Position numbers and translations under genes: made by a program | From: Neobacillus soli NBRC 102451 | Lineage (GTDB): Bacteria > Bacillota > Bacilli > Bacillales > Cytobacillaceae | Length of the DNA stretch: 49,006 bases | Assembly: GCF_001591665.1 (NCBI RefSeq) | Contig: NZ_BCVI01000066.1 | Location: 1 to 49,006 of the forward strand | Reading direction: 5' to 3' | Part shown: piece by piece, positions 23,343 through 30,979 of the stretch | How positions within the stretch are numbered: position 1 is the stretch's first letter | How the letters are laid out: each line of letters opens with the position of its first letter | Notes under the pieces: model-generated | What the model saw: the letters and a program-made list of their open reading frames with translations, nothing else | Told to the model about the DNA's origin: nothing | Database searches by the model: none

Positions 23343-24014
23343 ATGGAAAAAGAACGGCAGCTTTTAGTTGTTTTCCCACATCCTGATGATGAGGCATTTG
23401 GGGTATCTGGTACGATTGCGACACATGTTCAGAATGGAACTCCTGTTACTTATGCTTGCTTAACCTTAGGGGAAATGGGACGGAACATGGGCAATCCCCT
23501 GTTTACCAATCGTGAAAACCTTCCTAAGATTAGAAAGGAGGAGTTGAAGGAGGCAGCCCGGGTGCTCGGCATCCAGGACCTTCGCATGCTCGGATTCCGT
23601 GATAAAACGATTGAGTTTGAGGATGATGATAAACTAACGAACGTGATGTCGGCATTAATTGAAGAGCTGAATCCGTCGCTTATCATTACGTTTTACCCTG
23701 GCTATTCCGTTCATCCCGACCATGACGCCACCGGTGCGGCCGTTGTCAGAGCGGTTGAAAAGCTGCCCGCAGCCGCACGGCCGAAATTACACTGTGTCGC
23801 CTTCTCTAATAATTGCGTCGAGGAGCTCGGGGAGCCGGACATTATCAACAATATCAGCCCGGTTACGGAAACAAAGCTCGCTGCCATTCAAGCACATCGC
23901 TCGCAAACCGAGCAGATGTTCATCGGCATGGAGGAGAAACTAAAAAACCAAGACCCACAGGTCATGATGTGGATCAATAACGAACGGTTTTGGACGTATA
24001 AATTTGCACATTAA
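23343..24014 (+). CDS. bshB2: Bacillithiol biosynthesis deacetylase BshB2
   Basis: A 223-residue zinc-dependent LmbE-type deacetylase that removes acetyl from GlcNAc-malate to give GlcN-malate, the middle step of bacillithiol synthesis. It carries PHPDDEAFG (His12, Asp14 and Asp15 region) and YSVHPDHDATG, the metal-binding and catalytic motifs. GAGAGGAG precedes the ATG. It follows yojF, as in B. subtilis yojF-yojG, and ends in a strong terminator. Confidence 0.93.
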   Translation: MEKERQLLVVFPHPDDEAFGVSGTIATHVQNGTPVTYACLTLGEMGRNMGNPLFTNRENLPKIRKEELKEAARVLGIQDLRMLGFRDKTIEFEDDDKLTNVMSALIEELNPSLIITFYPGYSVHPDHDATGAAVVRAVEKLPAAARPKLHCVAFSNNCVEELGEPDIINNISPVTETKLAAIQAHRSQTEQMFIGMEEKLKNQDPQVMMWINNERFWTYKFAH

Positions 24015-24042
24015 AAGCCCTTCAGTGTGAGGGCTTTTTTTT
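24013..24042 (+). terminator. Terminator of yojF-bshB2
   Basis: AAAGCCCT-tcagtgtg-AGGGCTTT followed by a run of T, overlapping the bshB2 stop codon. Confidence 0.88.
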
Positions 24043-24069
24043 GTTGGCAGTTTAAAATTAGTAAAAGGC

Positions 24070-24195
24070 TATCTGACAGTAAATATGGTTTATCCGACAG
24101 TAACTTCAACTTATATGACAGTAACCTCAGCCTATCCGACAGTAACTTAAGCTTATATGACAGTAACCTCAGCTTATCCGACAGTAATCCCCAAA
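24070..24195. repeat. Intergenic tandem array C, six 21-bp units with 42-bp superstructure
   Basis: Cores TATNNGACAGTAA start at 24070, 24091, 24112, 24133, 24154 and 24175, exactly 21 bp apart, with eight variable bases between. From the second copy on, TATCCGACAGTAA and TATATGACAGTAA alternate, which gives a 42-bp higher-order unit. The array fills the gap between the bshB2 terminator and the fnr stop codon, ending 7 bp from that stop. Confidence 0.9.
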
Positions 24196-24202
24196 CTTTT
24201 AC

Positions 24203-24982
24203 TTAATATTCCCTATGCAGCAGTGTACAAAGCCCGCACCAATCCAGAATAACAATTTTCCGCGCCTTCAAATCAATCATGCCTTCTTTTTTCAGCTTGG
24301 AAAATACGCGGCTAACACTTTCCCGGGTCGTTCCGACAACGGTGGCAAACTCTTGAACGGTCAAGGGGATTTCAATATTCCACCTGTTTTGGCCGGTATT
24401 AAATTTATTTCCGAGCCGCTCGAGTGTCTTGACCGTCTTTGCATAGACATCGAGCAAGGCTACATCCCGCAGCTGCGATGTCATTTCCCTCAGTGTATCA
24501 CTCATATAACTGATCATTTGCATCGAAAGCTCAGGGTAATTGTATAAATCCCGCTCCAATTCCAGCTTATCCAAAAAGAGAATCTCCCCGTCCTCGAGCA
24601 TCGTCGCCGTCGCCGGGTAGCATTCCGTCTTTTGAGTAAACAAGCATGCTTCCGCAAATATATCCCCTTTTTGCTTCATACAAACAATGATTTCATTGCC
24701 GTTTTCATCCTGCTTTGTCAATTTGACGGCACCAGAATGGACAAAGTAAACACCCCTCGCTGCTTCGTCCTCCGCGATGATCTGCTTCCCCTTTTTAAAA
24801 ACAAACGTCTGGATTCGTTTCTCAATGACTTGCAGTGACTTTTGCGATAAATCCTTGAAAATAACAATTTTCCGCAGTAAATCTGCCGTTTTCGCCTCCT
24901 GATAGACAGCAATGTGCGGGTCATTTAGACAATCGATTCGATTCATTTCTACCACCGCCTCGTTAGATTTTCCGTCCGGCAT
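24203..24982 (-). CDS. fnr: Crp/Fnr family transcriptional regulator, probable Fnr
   Basis: Up to 259 residues: an N-terminal cyclic-nucleotide-fold domain (about 40-160), a long dimer helix, and a C-terminal winged helix with recognition helix TTRESVSRVFSKL. Its R-E-x-x-x-R pattern is the one that reads TGTGA half-sites, which occur on both sides of this gene's promoter. Near the C-terminus, Cys249, Cys252 and His256 (WCGLCTLLHREY) recall the C-terminal Fe-S site of B. subtilis Fnr, but the third cysteine is missing. A shorter start at 24946 is possible. It is divergent from nosC and shares its control region, which suggests it controls the nos operon and itself. Another Crp/Fnr type (for example an NO sensor) is an alternative. 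Confidence 0.75.
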   Translation of the reverse strand: MPDGKSNEAVVEMNRIDCLNDPHIAVYQEAKTADLLRKIVIFKDLSQKSLQVIEKRIQTFVFKKGKQIIAEDEAARGVYFVHSGAVKLTKQDENGNEIIVCMKQKGDIFAEACLFTQKTECYPATATMLEDGEILFLDKLELERDLYNYPELSMQMISYMSDTLREMTSQLRDVALLDVYAKTVKTLERLGNKFNTGQNRWNIEIPLTVQEFATVVGTTRESVSRVFSKLKKEGMIDLKARKIVILDWCGLCTLLHREY

Positions 24983-25009
24983 CTATTCCGATCGCCATTC
25001 TTACCATCT

Positions 25010-25052
25010 ATTGTAAACAACTCCACCGGATGGTGTAGTGATGTTATTCACA
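25010..25052 (-). promoter_or_regulatory. fnr promoter with Fnr box at -41.5
   Basis: Minus strand: TACAAT at 25015-25010 is the -10, with a start near 25003. The box AGTGA-N6-TCACA at 25037-25052 (nine of ten consensus bases) is centred 41.5 bp upstream, the class II activation position. No good -35 is seen, as expected for an activator-dependent promoter. It implies positive autoregulation. Confidence 0.65.
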
Positions 25053-25106
25053 AAACGTTCAATTTTTTTAAATGCGTCAGCTAAAGGCGTTTCACAAAAC
25101 GTTCAA
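25047..25106. repeat. Two 16-bp direct repeats containing ResD-like motifs
   Basis: TTCACAAAACGTTCAA occurs identically at 25047-25062 and 25091-25106, 44 bp apart. The minus strand reads TTTGTGAAT at the first copy and TTTGTGAAA at the second; TTTGTGAAT is the ResD-binding consensus reported for B. subtilis fnr. The first copy overlaps the Fnr box of the fnr promoter. ResD control is inferred. Confidence 0.55.
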
Positions 25107-25121
25107 AAAGCGCTATAAAAG

Positions 25122-25164
25122 TGTGCTAAACATCACATTTTCTGCCTCGCCCGGAGTTTAGGAT
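25122..25164 (+). promoter_or_regulatory. nosC promoter with Fnr box at -41.5
   Basis: TGTGC-TAAACA-TCACA at 25122-25137 matches nine of ten consensus bases. The -10 TAGGAT at 25159-25164 puts the start near 25171, exactly 41.5 bp from the box centre. This is a class II Fnr-activated layout for the nos operon. The leader to the TTG start is about 30 nt. Confidence 0.7.
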
Positions 25165-25200
25165 AAAGTTGTTCACTTGAGTAAAAAGGAGGGTTACAAA

Positions 25201-25644
25201 TTGAATAAGGCAATTATCAGTTTTGTTATTAGTGCGCTGCTTGGCTTCGGTCTCGGCTACCTGGTATTTGATGTCATTCTCGGAAATTCTGATTCACAGC
25301 CGCAAGTGGCTCAAACGGAAACAAAAGATACAAGCGCAACTAAAACGGAAAGTAAGGACACTGCAGCTAAAACCACTTCCGCCAACGAAGACAATATCCT
25401 AAATAAAAGGGGATGCCTTGGCTGCCACAGTGTTGACGCGCTGAATTTAAAAGGCGGTGCCGTTGGTCCAGACCTTTCCCAAGCGTTTGTTAACGTCGAA
25501 GGCAAGCACGGCAAGTCAATCGAAGAATTCCTAAAAGCGCCGACTTCAGCGGTTATGTCAGGAGTCATAGGCAAAAATCCATTAACAGATGACGAGCGCA
25601 AGCAAGTTTTAGAACTGCTTAAGCAATCCTCTGAAGCAAAATAA
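25201..25644 (+). CDS. nosC: Membrane-anchored c-type cytochrome of the nos cluster
   Basis: A 147-residue monohaem cytochrome c. An N-terminal transmembrane anchor (AIISFVISALLGFGLGYLVF) and a Thr/Lys-rich linker are followed by the haem site CLGCH and a distal methionine candidate in SAVMSG. It probably donates electrons to NosZ, whose gene starts 22 bp later. TTG at 25201 has AGGAGG eight bases upstream and gives a clean membrane anchor; an in-frame TTG at 25177 has no ribosome site. It is the first gene of the Fnr-controlled operon. Confidence 0.85.
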   Translation: MNKAIISFVISALLGFGLGYLVFDVILGNSDSQPQVAQTETKDTSATKTESKDTAAKTTSANEDNILNKRGCLGCHSVDALNLKGGAVGPDLSQAFVNVEGKHGKSIEEFLKAPTSAVMSGVIGKNPLTDDERKQVLELLKQSSEAK

Positions 25645-25666
25645 AAGATAAGGTGGTGTAACCTAA

Positions 25667-27532
25667 ATGAAAAAATGGATTCCAATCACAGCCGGATTAC
25701 TTGCCGGTTTTGTGGCTGCTACGATAACATTTGCTGACTTTTCCGCAAAGACAAACACGGAAGCAGCTTCGAGCACAAAGAGTGATGCTGAAAAGGTTTA
25801 TGTGCCTTTTGGTCAAAAGGATGATTATTATTTATTCGCTTCCGGCGGTCATTCCGGTCAAATGTTTATTTACGGGGTTCCATCAATGCGGAAAATCAGA
25901 ACGATTCCCGTCTTCTCACAGGATTCCGCAACAGGCTATGGTTTTGACGAGCATTCTAAGAAAATGATGGGTGATTATACATGGGGCGACCTTCACCATC
26001 CAGCCTTCTCAGAAACAAAGGGCGACTACGATGGTAAATACATGTTTGCTACTGATGTGGGTAACAGCCGTGCAGCGGTTGTTGATCTTAAAACATTTAC
26101 AACAAAAGACATCATCAAAGTTCCAAACACAGCCGGCCCGCACTGTGCAGCTTTTGTAACAGAAAATACTGAATACATGTTCCTGCCAACACGTTTCGCT
26201 GTACCGCTTGGCCAGAAATACGAATCGCTTGATAACTACAGCAAAGAATACCGCGGTGTGATGTCTGCTGTCACCTTTGACGAGAAAAACACCAAGTTAA
26301 ATATTGCCTACCAAGTGGCTCTTCCGCCATGGTCCTATGACCTTTCCGATGCCGGTAAAAAGAGCTCAGCTGATTGGGCTGTCATGACGACCTATAATAC
26401 TGAAGAAGCAACAACCAACCTTGAAATTAACGCATCACAAGCCGATCGCGACTACATCGTTCTTTTTAACTGGAAAGAGCTTGCGAAAATGGTGAAGGAT
26501 GGCAAGTATGAAGATGTCGGCGGCCAAAAAATGATTTTCCCTGAAAAACAAAAAGGCGGCATTTATTTAGTACCGGTCGCCAAATCACCGCATGGCGTTG
26601 ACGTGACACCAGATGGCAAGCAATTTATTGCCTCAGGAAAACTGGCACCAACGATGACCGTATTTTCATTTGAAAAAGCTTTTAAAGCTGTTGAGAACAA
26701 AGATTTTGCCGGTGAAAGAAATGGAATTCCAATCCTTGATTACAAATCAGTGATGGAAAGAGAAGTAAACCCTGAAAATGCCTTAGGACCGCTTCACACG
26801 CAATTTGACGAGAAAGGCATGGCCTATACAACGATGTTTATTTCTTCTGAAATCGTGAAATGGGATCCAAAAACGGGCGAAACACTAGACCGCGTGCCTG
26901 TTCAATACTCTCCAGGACACTCTGTTGCAGCAGAAGGCGACACCGTTGCACCGGATGGAAAATGGCTCGTTGCTTTAAACAAGATTGCGAAAGACAGCTA
27001 CTTGTCTGTTGGCCCATCACACCCTGAATCAATGCAGTTAATTGACATCAGCGGCAAGATGAAGGTCATTCAATCGGCACCGGTTGATCCGGAACCGCAC
27101 TACGCCCAAATGATTAAGGCAGATAAGATCAAGACGATTAATGTTTACCCTAAGGATGAAAAGAATAAGGACGCTGTTTACAAAAAGGATGATGCAAGAA
27201 TTGTCCGCGATGGCAATGAAGTCCATGTTTATGGAATTGCGATGCGTTCGAAATTCATCTTTGATGCAAAAGCCAAACGTCCCGATGTGATCGAGGTCAA
27301 TCAAGGCGACCATGTCTATATCCACTTAACGGATATTGATTTCGATGAGGATATTACGCACGGATTTGCCATCAACAGCTATAACCTAAACATGGAAGTT
27401 CAGCCTGGCCAAACCAATACAATGGAATTTATTGCTGATAAAGCCGGAACATACCCAATTTACTGCACAAACTTCTGTTCCGCACTACACCAGGAAATGA
27501 ACGGCTACTTCCTTGTAAAACCTAAGAACTAA
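25667..27532 (+). CDS. nosZ: Nitrous oxide reductase, Sec-exported clade II type
   Basis: A 621-residue enzyme reducing N2O to N2 outside the membrane. It has a plain Sec-type signal (MKKWIPITAGLLAGFVAATITFA) and no twin-arginine motif, which places it in clade II. The beta-propeller supplies CuZ histidines in DLHHPAFS, GPHCAAF, SPHGVDVTPDG, LHTQFD, SPGHSVA and EPHYAQ. The C-terminal cupredoxin domain holds the CuA site in CTNFCSALHQEM. All ligand motifs appear intact. A hairpin after the gene could raise nosZ mRNA over the distal genes. Confidence 0.97.
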   Translation: MKKWIPITAGLLAGFVAATITFADFSAKTNTEAASSTKSDAEKVYVPFGQKDDYYLFASGGHSGQMFIYGVPSMRKIRTIPVFSQDSATGYGFDEHSKKMMGDYTWGDLHHPAFSETKGDYDGKYMFATDVGNSRAAVVDLKTFTTKDIIKVPNTAGPHCAAFVTENTEYMFLPTRFAVPLGQKYESLDNYSKEYRGVMSAVTFDEKNTKLNIAYQVALPPWSYDLSDAGKKSSADWAVMTTYNTEEATTNLEINASQADRDYIVLFNWKELAKMVKDGKYEDVGGQKMIFPEKQKGGIYLVPVAKSPHGVDVTPDGKQFIASGKLAPTMTVFSFEKAFKAVENKDFAGERNGIPILDYKSVMEREVNPENALGPLHTQFDEKGMAYTTMFISSEIVKWDPKTGETLDRVPVQYSPGHSVAAEGDTVAPDGKWLVALNKIAKDSYLSVGPSHPESMQLIDISGKMKVIQSAPVDPEPHYAQMIKADKIKTINVYPKDEKNKDAVYKKDDARIVRDGNEVHVYGIAMRSKFIFDAKAKRPDVIEVNQGDHVYIHLTDIDFDEDITHGFAINSYNLNMEVQPGQTNTMEFIADKAGTYPIYCTNFCSALHQEMNGYFLVKPKN

Positions 27533-27558
27533 CAAGCTTAATGCAGAAAGTAGGTGAT

Positions 27559-27585
27559 GGGTATCAATTCTAGTGATTGATACCC
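27559..27585 (+). other. Intercistronic hairpin after nosZ
   Basis: GGGTATCAAT-tctagtg-ATTGATACCC, a perfect ten-pair stem without a following T-run. It probably stabilises or punctuates the mRNA between nosZ and the accessory genes. Confidence 0.6.
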
Positions 27586-27628
27586 TTCGCCATAAAAATC
27601 GGATTTCACTATAAAAGGTGTGGTTAAC

Positions 27629-28207
27629 TTGAATGGTAGTAATGGTAAAAAATTATCAATCGTTTCTTCCTTGCTTATCGCTCTTTCCGCCGTTTTGATT
27701 GTCGTTAGCTTATTCTTCCCCTGGTGGCGGATGATTTTCTGGGCGCCGCAATATCCGGAAGGCTTAAATATTATTGTTTATCCCAATCGGCTTGAGGGGC
27801 AAATCGATATTGTTAACGGTCTCAACCATTATATCGGCATGGATAATTTCAGTGAAGCCAACTTCCCTGAATTAGGCTACCTTAAATACATTGTTGGCGG
27901 GTTAGCAGCCCTTACATTTATCACTGCACTCCTCCGCAAAAAGGCGGTCCTTTACGGTTTGATTGGGGTATTTATCGCAGGCGGGCTGGCAGGAGTTTAT
28001 GACCTTCATCGGGCCCTTCATGATTATGGCACCAATTTAAGCCCTAAGGCGCCGATAAAAATTGACCCTTTTGTACCGCCAATTATTGGGCATAATACGG
28101 TGGCAAACTTTGTTACCAGCAGTCTGCTCGGACCCGGTACTTATTTGGTCATCGTTGCGTTTATTCTATTACTCATTCCGTTATGGAAGGATCGAAAAGC
28201 AAAATGA
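27629..28207 (+). CDS. nosB: NosB-like membrane protein of clade II nos clusters
   Basis: A 192-residue membrane protein with about four hydrophobic segments and a large extracytoplasmic loop after the first (FFPWWRMIFWAPQYPEGLNIIVYP, then GQIDIVNGLNHYIGM). Proteins with this PQYPEGL and LNHYIGM pattern follow nosZ in clade II clusters and are often called NosB; a role in electron delivery or assembly is presumed but not shown. The TTG at 27629 is eight bases after GGTG; a GTG at 27620 is too close to it. The stop overlaps the nosD start (ATGA). Confidence 0.65.
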   Translation: MNGSNGKKLSIVSSLLIALSAVLIVVSLFFPWWRMIFWAPQYPEGLNIIVYPNRLEGQIDIVNGLNHYIGMDNFSEANFPELGYLKYIVGGLAALTFITALLRKKAVLYGLIGVFIAGGLAGVYDLHRALHDYGTNLSPKAPIKIDPFVPPIIGHNTVANFVTSSLLGPGTYLVIVAFILLLIPLWKDRKAK

Positions 28208-29544
28208 AAAAGTTAACGCTCTTCTCTTTCGTGTTTTTTCTTCTTTTTCTAATGAATCCTGAGAAAAATATGGCAGCCGAAAATTTACAAGCAATCATCG
28301 ACTCCATGAAAGAAGGAGCGGTATTGAAGCTTGAAAATAAAACGTACGAGGGCAATATCGTTATTAACAAAAGCATGACGATTATTGGCTCGGATAAAAC
28401 CGTGATCAAAGGAGACGGATCGGGAAACGTCATTTCCATCAAGTCACCGAATGTGAAGCTAAGCCGATTGACGGTAACGGGTAGCAGTATGGACCGGAAC
28501 TCTAGCGAGGAATACGCAGGCATCAAGGTTTATACAAACAACAATACGATCGAACACATCAACATCCGCCATTCCTTTCACGGGATTTATTTAAGCCAGG
28601 CCCACGATAATAAAATTCGTTATAACCATATTCAGGGCATGGGTAAAGGCGAAATCGCCGCTCAAGGAAATGGACTGCATGTTTATTACGCCAATAATAA
28701 CTTATTAGAAAAAAATACAATTGAGGGCACCCGTGACGGGATGTTCTTTGACTATGCAAACAACAACCACAGCTATGGAAATAATATTAGCAATACAAGA
28801 TACGGCCTGCATTACATGTATTCCGATGAAAATACTTTTAAAAAGAATATTTTTACGATGAATACCGGCGGCGCCGCCATCATGAACTCGAATCATCTGA
28901 AACTAGAAGATAACCAATTTATCGTTAACTATGGAAACCAATCGTTTGGCCTGCTGCTTCTCCAGGCCAACGATAATTATATAGCGGGTAATACCTTTTA
29001 CATGAACCAGCGCGGCCTCTATATTGACCAGGCCACAAGAAACACGATTATGGGCAACCGGATTATCCAAAACCAAATTGGGATTGAGCTGTGGGCGAGC
29101 TCCAATGAGCAAATCTTTACCTTAAACCGCATCTCTGAAAATACGATTCCTGTTGTTACCCTTGGCGGACAGGGGGCACGCAACTCCTGGAGCAAGAATG
29201 GCAAAGGAAATGACTGGGGCCCCGCCTTCCCGCTTACTGATTTAAACCAGGACGGCATCGGCGATTTTCCGGTCAGCTATCACTCTTCCTTGCATCAATT
29301 GATTGAGGACCAGGAATTGACGAATCTTTTTCTCAAAAGTCCTGCCATTAAAATCTTTGAAAAAATAAATGCCACACTTAAAAGCGATGAAGTCATGTTT
29401 AAAGACACGCACCCGTTAGCAGCTGCCAAGAGCAGCCACAAGACTTTTCTGTTTGCTGCTCTCGGGCTCGTGATTGGATTGATTTTACTAAAAGGGAGAC
29501 ATCAGCTATGCATTACATTTGGAAGGAATGGAAGGAAAACATAA
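28204..29544 (+). CDS. nosD: NosD, beta-helix copper-site maturation protein
   Basis: A 446-residue protein with a signal peptide (KKLTLFSFVFFLLFLMNP) and many right-handed beta-helix (PbH1/CASH) repeats such as NNTIEHINIRHSFHGIYLSQAHDNKI. A C-terminal hydrophobic anchor (TFLFAALGLVIGLILL) ends it. NosD works with the NosFY ABC complex to assemble the CuZ sulfide-copper cluster of NosZ. The ATG at 28204 overlaps the upstream stop; an in-frame ATG at 28183 has no ribosome site and would spoil the signal peptide. Its end overlaps nosY by 37 bp. Confidence 0.92.
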   Translation: MKKLTLFSFVFFLLFLMNPEKNMAAENLQAIIDSMKEGAVLKLENKTYEGNIVINKSMTIIGSDKTVIKGDGSGNVISIKSPNVKLSRLTVTGSSMDRNSSEEYAGIKVYTNNNTIEHINIRHSFHGIYLSQAHDNKIRYNHIQGMGKGEIAAQGNGLHVYYANNNLLEKNTIEGTRDGMFFDYANNNHSYGNNISNTRYGLHYMYSDENTFKKNIFTMNTGGAAIMNSNHLKLEDNQFIVNYGNQSFGLLLLQANDNYIAGNTFYMNQRGLYIDQATRNTIMGNRIIQNQIGIELWASSNEQIFTLNRISENTIPVVTLGGQGARNSWSKNGKGNDWGPAFPLTDLNQDGIGDFPVSYHSSLHQLIEDQELTNLFLKSPAIKIFEKINATLKSDEVMFKDTHPLAAAKSSHKTFLFAALGLVIGLILLKGRHQLCITFGRNGRKT

Positions 29545-30305
29545 GAGGAAAAGGACTGTGGCTTTCTTTAAGCATTATTGTTCTGATTTCAGTCAGCATT
29601 TTGTTTCGTTCCTCTGCCCTTTCATTTGATAAAGGCTTTTATGTGCTCTTAATCAATTTATTTGATACAATCATTTATTTTATCCCGATTCTCTGCCTGT
29701 TTATCGGCGCCTTCTCGATTTTTCAAGAAAAGGAACAAAAGACATTGATCATGCTGCTGACGAAGAAAGACAATTATGCGAGCTTTTTAGCTCGCAAAAG
29801 TTTAGGACTTTATACCGTCGTTCTCGTCCCGCTCATTACTTGGTTTTTCTTGTATTTATTACTATTAAAATTTAATTTACAGCTCGATATTAAAGGCTAT
29901 TCCATTTTTGTGTTAGCGATTGTCTGTTTAAGCCTGGTATTCCTGCAGATGGGTGCAGCGATTGGCAGCTTCAGCCGCTCGCGGATGCAGATTATCGGCT
30001 ATACGATTTTTGTTTGGTTTTACTTTTTCTTCCTGCATGATTTTATCTTGCTGTCGTTTTTACCAGACGTCACCCATGAAAATGTGAAACTCTTTTCAGC
30101 CGGCTACTTTTTAAATCCGTTGCAGGCTGTCAGGATGTTCCTCGAAACGGGGATGGGCGTTTATTCCTTTGGCCATATGTCTAGGCTCCTACAAGCATTT
30201 ATGTGGACGAAGCCGGCCTCCTTTTTACTTGGCAATCTTGTATTCTGGCTTGCTGTTTCGTTTGGTACGGCGATTGTTTTCAGCCGCAAGGAGGGGTACG
30301 AATGA
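29508..30305 (+). CDS. nosY: NosY, ABC-type permease for NosZ maturation
   Basis: A 265-residue ABC-2-type permease with six predicted transmembrane helices, in the order expected for NosY. With the ATPase NosF it forms the complex that supports NosD in copper-sulfur cluster assembly. KEWKENIRGKGLWL at the N-terminus and the FSIFQEKEQKTLIMLLTKK loop after the second helix are typical. It overlaps nosD by 37 bp, and its TGA overlaps the nosF ATG. Confidence 0.88.
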   Translation: MHYIWKEWKENIRGKGLWLSLSIIVLISVSILFRSSALSFDKGFYVLLINLFDTIIYFIPILCLFIGAFSIFQEKEQKTLIMLLTKKDNYASFLARKSLGLYTVVLVPLITWFFLYLLLLKFNLQLDIKGYSIFVLAIVCLSLVFLQMGAAIGSFSRSRMQIIGYTIFVWFYFFFLHDFILLSFLPDVTHENVKLFSAGYFLNPLQAVRMFLETGMGVYSFGHMSRLLQAFMWTKPASFLLGNLVFWLAVSFGTAIVFSRKEGYE

Positions 30306-30979
30306 TTAAGGTTTCGGGGTTAAACCAATCCTTTGGGAAAAAGAAAGTGCTAGATGCGGTCACAATTGAGATTAATAAAAATGAAATTTGTGCGCTTGTC
30401 GGCCGGAATGGCGCCGGGAAATCAACGTTTATTAATAGTCTGCTTGGACTGCTCCCTGTTAAGCAAGGGACGATTTCCATCAACGGGGTTACCGTATCGA
30501 AGAAAAATGATGCCTGGAAAAAGGCGATTGCCTATCTGCCGGAAAAATTCATGCTCTATCCGATGCTGACCGGACTTGAGAATATGACCTTTTTTGCAGA
30601 AGCTGTTTCGGGGGCGGCCGATTTGGCACGAATGGAACAAGCGCTTCGGTCGGTCAGCTTGTGGGACGACTGCAATGTCCAGGTGAAAAAGTATTCAAAG
30701 GGAATGCTGCAGCGCCTTGGCCTCGCGATTACACTTTATCAGGATTCAAGCATCCTAATTCTTGATGAACCGACGAGCGGGATTGACCCGATGGGAAGAA
30801 AGGAAATCCTCGAGGTACTTGCTTCCCTTCATGATAAAACGATTTTGCTCTCTTCCCACCATCTCGATGAAATCAAGCAGGTCTGTACGCATGTGGCTTT
30901 TTTAGATAATGGAAAAATGGAGAAATACACGGTTGATGAATTTTTGAAAACTCATCAGTTAGGGGGAATTGGGTCATGA
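30302..30979 (+). CDS. nosF: NosF, ABC transporter ATPase for NosZ maturation
   Basis: A 225-residue ATPase. Walker A is GRNGAGKST, the signature loop is KYSKGMLQRLGLA (a YSKGM variant in place of LSGGQ, common in NosF), and Walker B is SILILDEPTSGIDP; the switch histidine is in LLSSHHLDE. It energises NosY. The ATG at 30302, preceded by AAGGAGGGG, is the correct start; the open frame upstream of it is non-coding extension. The next gene overlaps its stop by four bases. Confidence 0.92.
   Translation: MIKVSGLNQSFGKKKVLDAVTIEINKNEICALVGRNGAGKSTFINSLLGLLPVKQGTISINGVTVSKKNDAWKKAIAYLPEKFMLYPMLTGLENMTFFAEAVSGAADLARMEQALRSVSLWDDCNVQVKKYSKGMLQRLGLAITLYQDSSILILDEPTSGIDPMGRKEILEVLASLHDKTILLSSHHLDEIKQVCTHVAFLDNGKMEKYTVDEFLKTHQLGGIGS

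Noticed and set aside
24070..24195. CRISPR array
   Set aside because: Cores are 13 bp with eight-base gaps, far below CRISPR repeat and spacer lengths, and no cas genes are present.
30203..30301. N-terminal extension of NosF
   Set aside because: The open frame upstream of 30302 overlaps nosY and lacks a ribosome site; ATG at 30302 has a strong one and gives a normal ATPase start.
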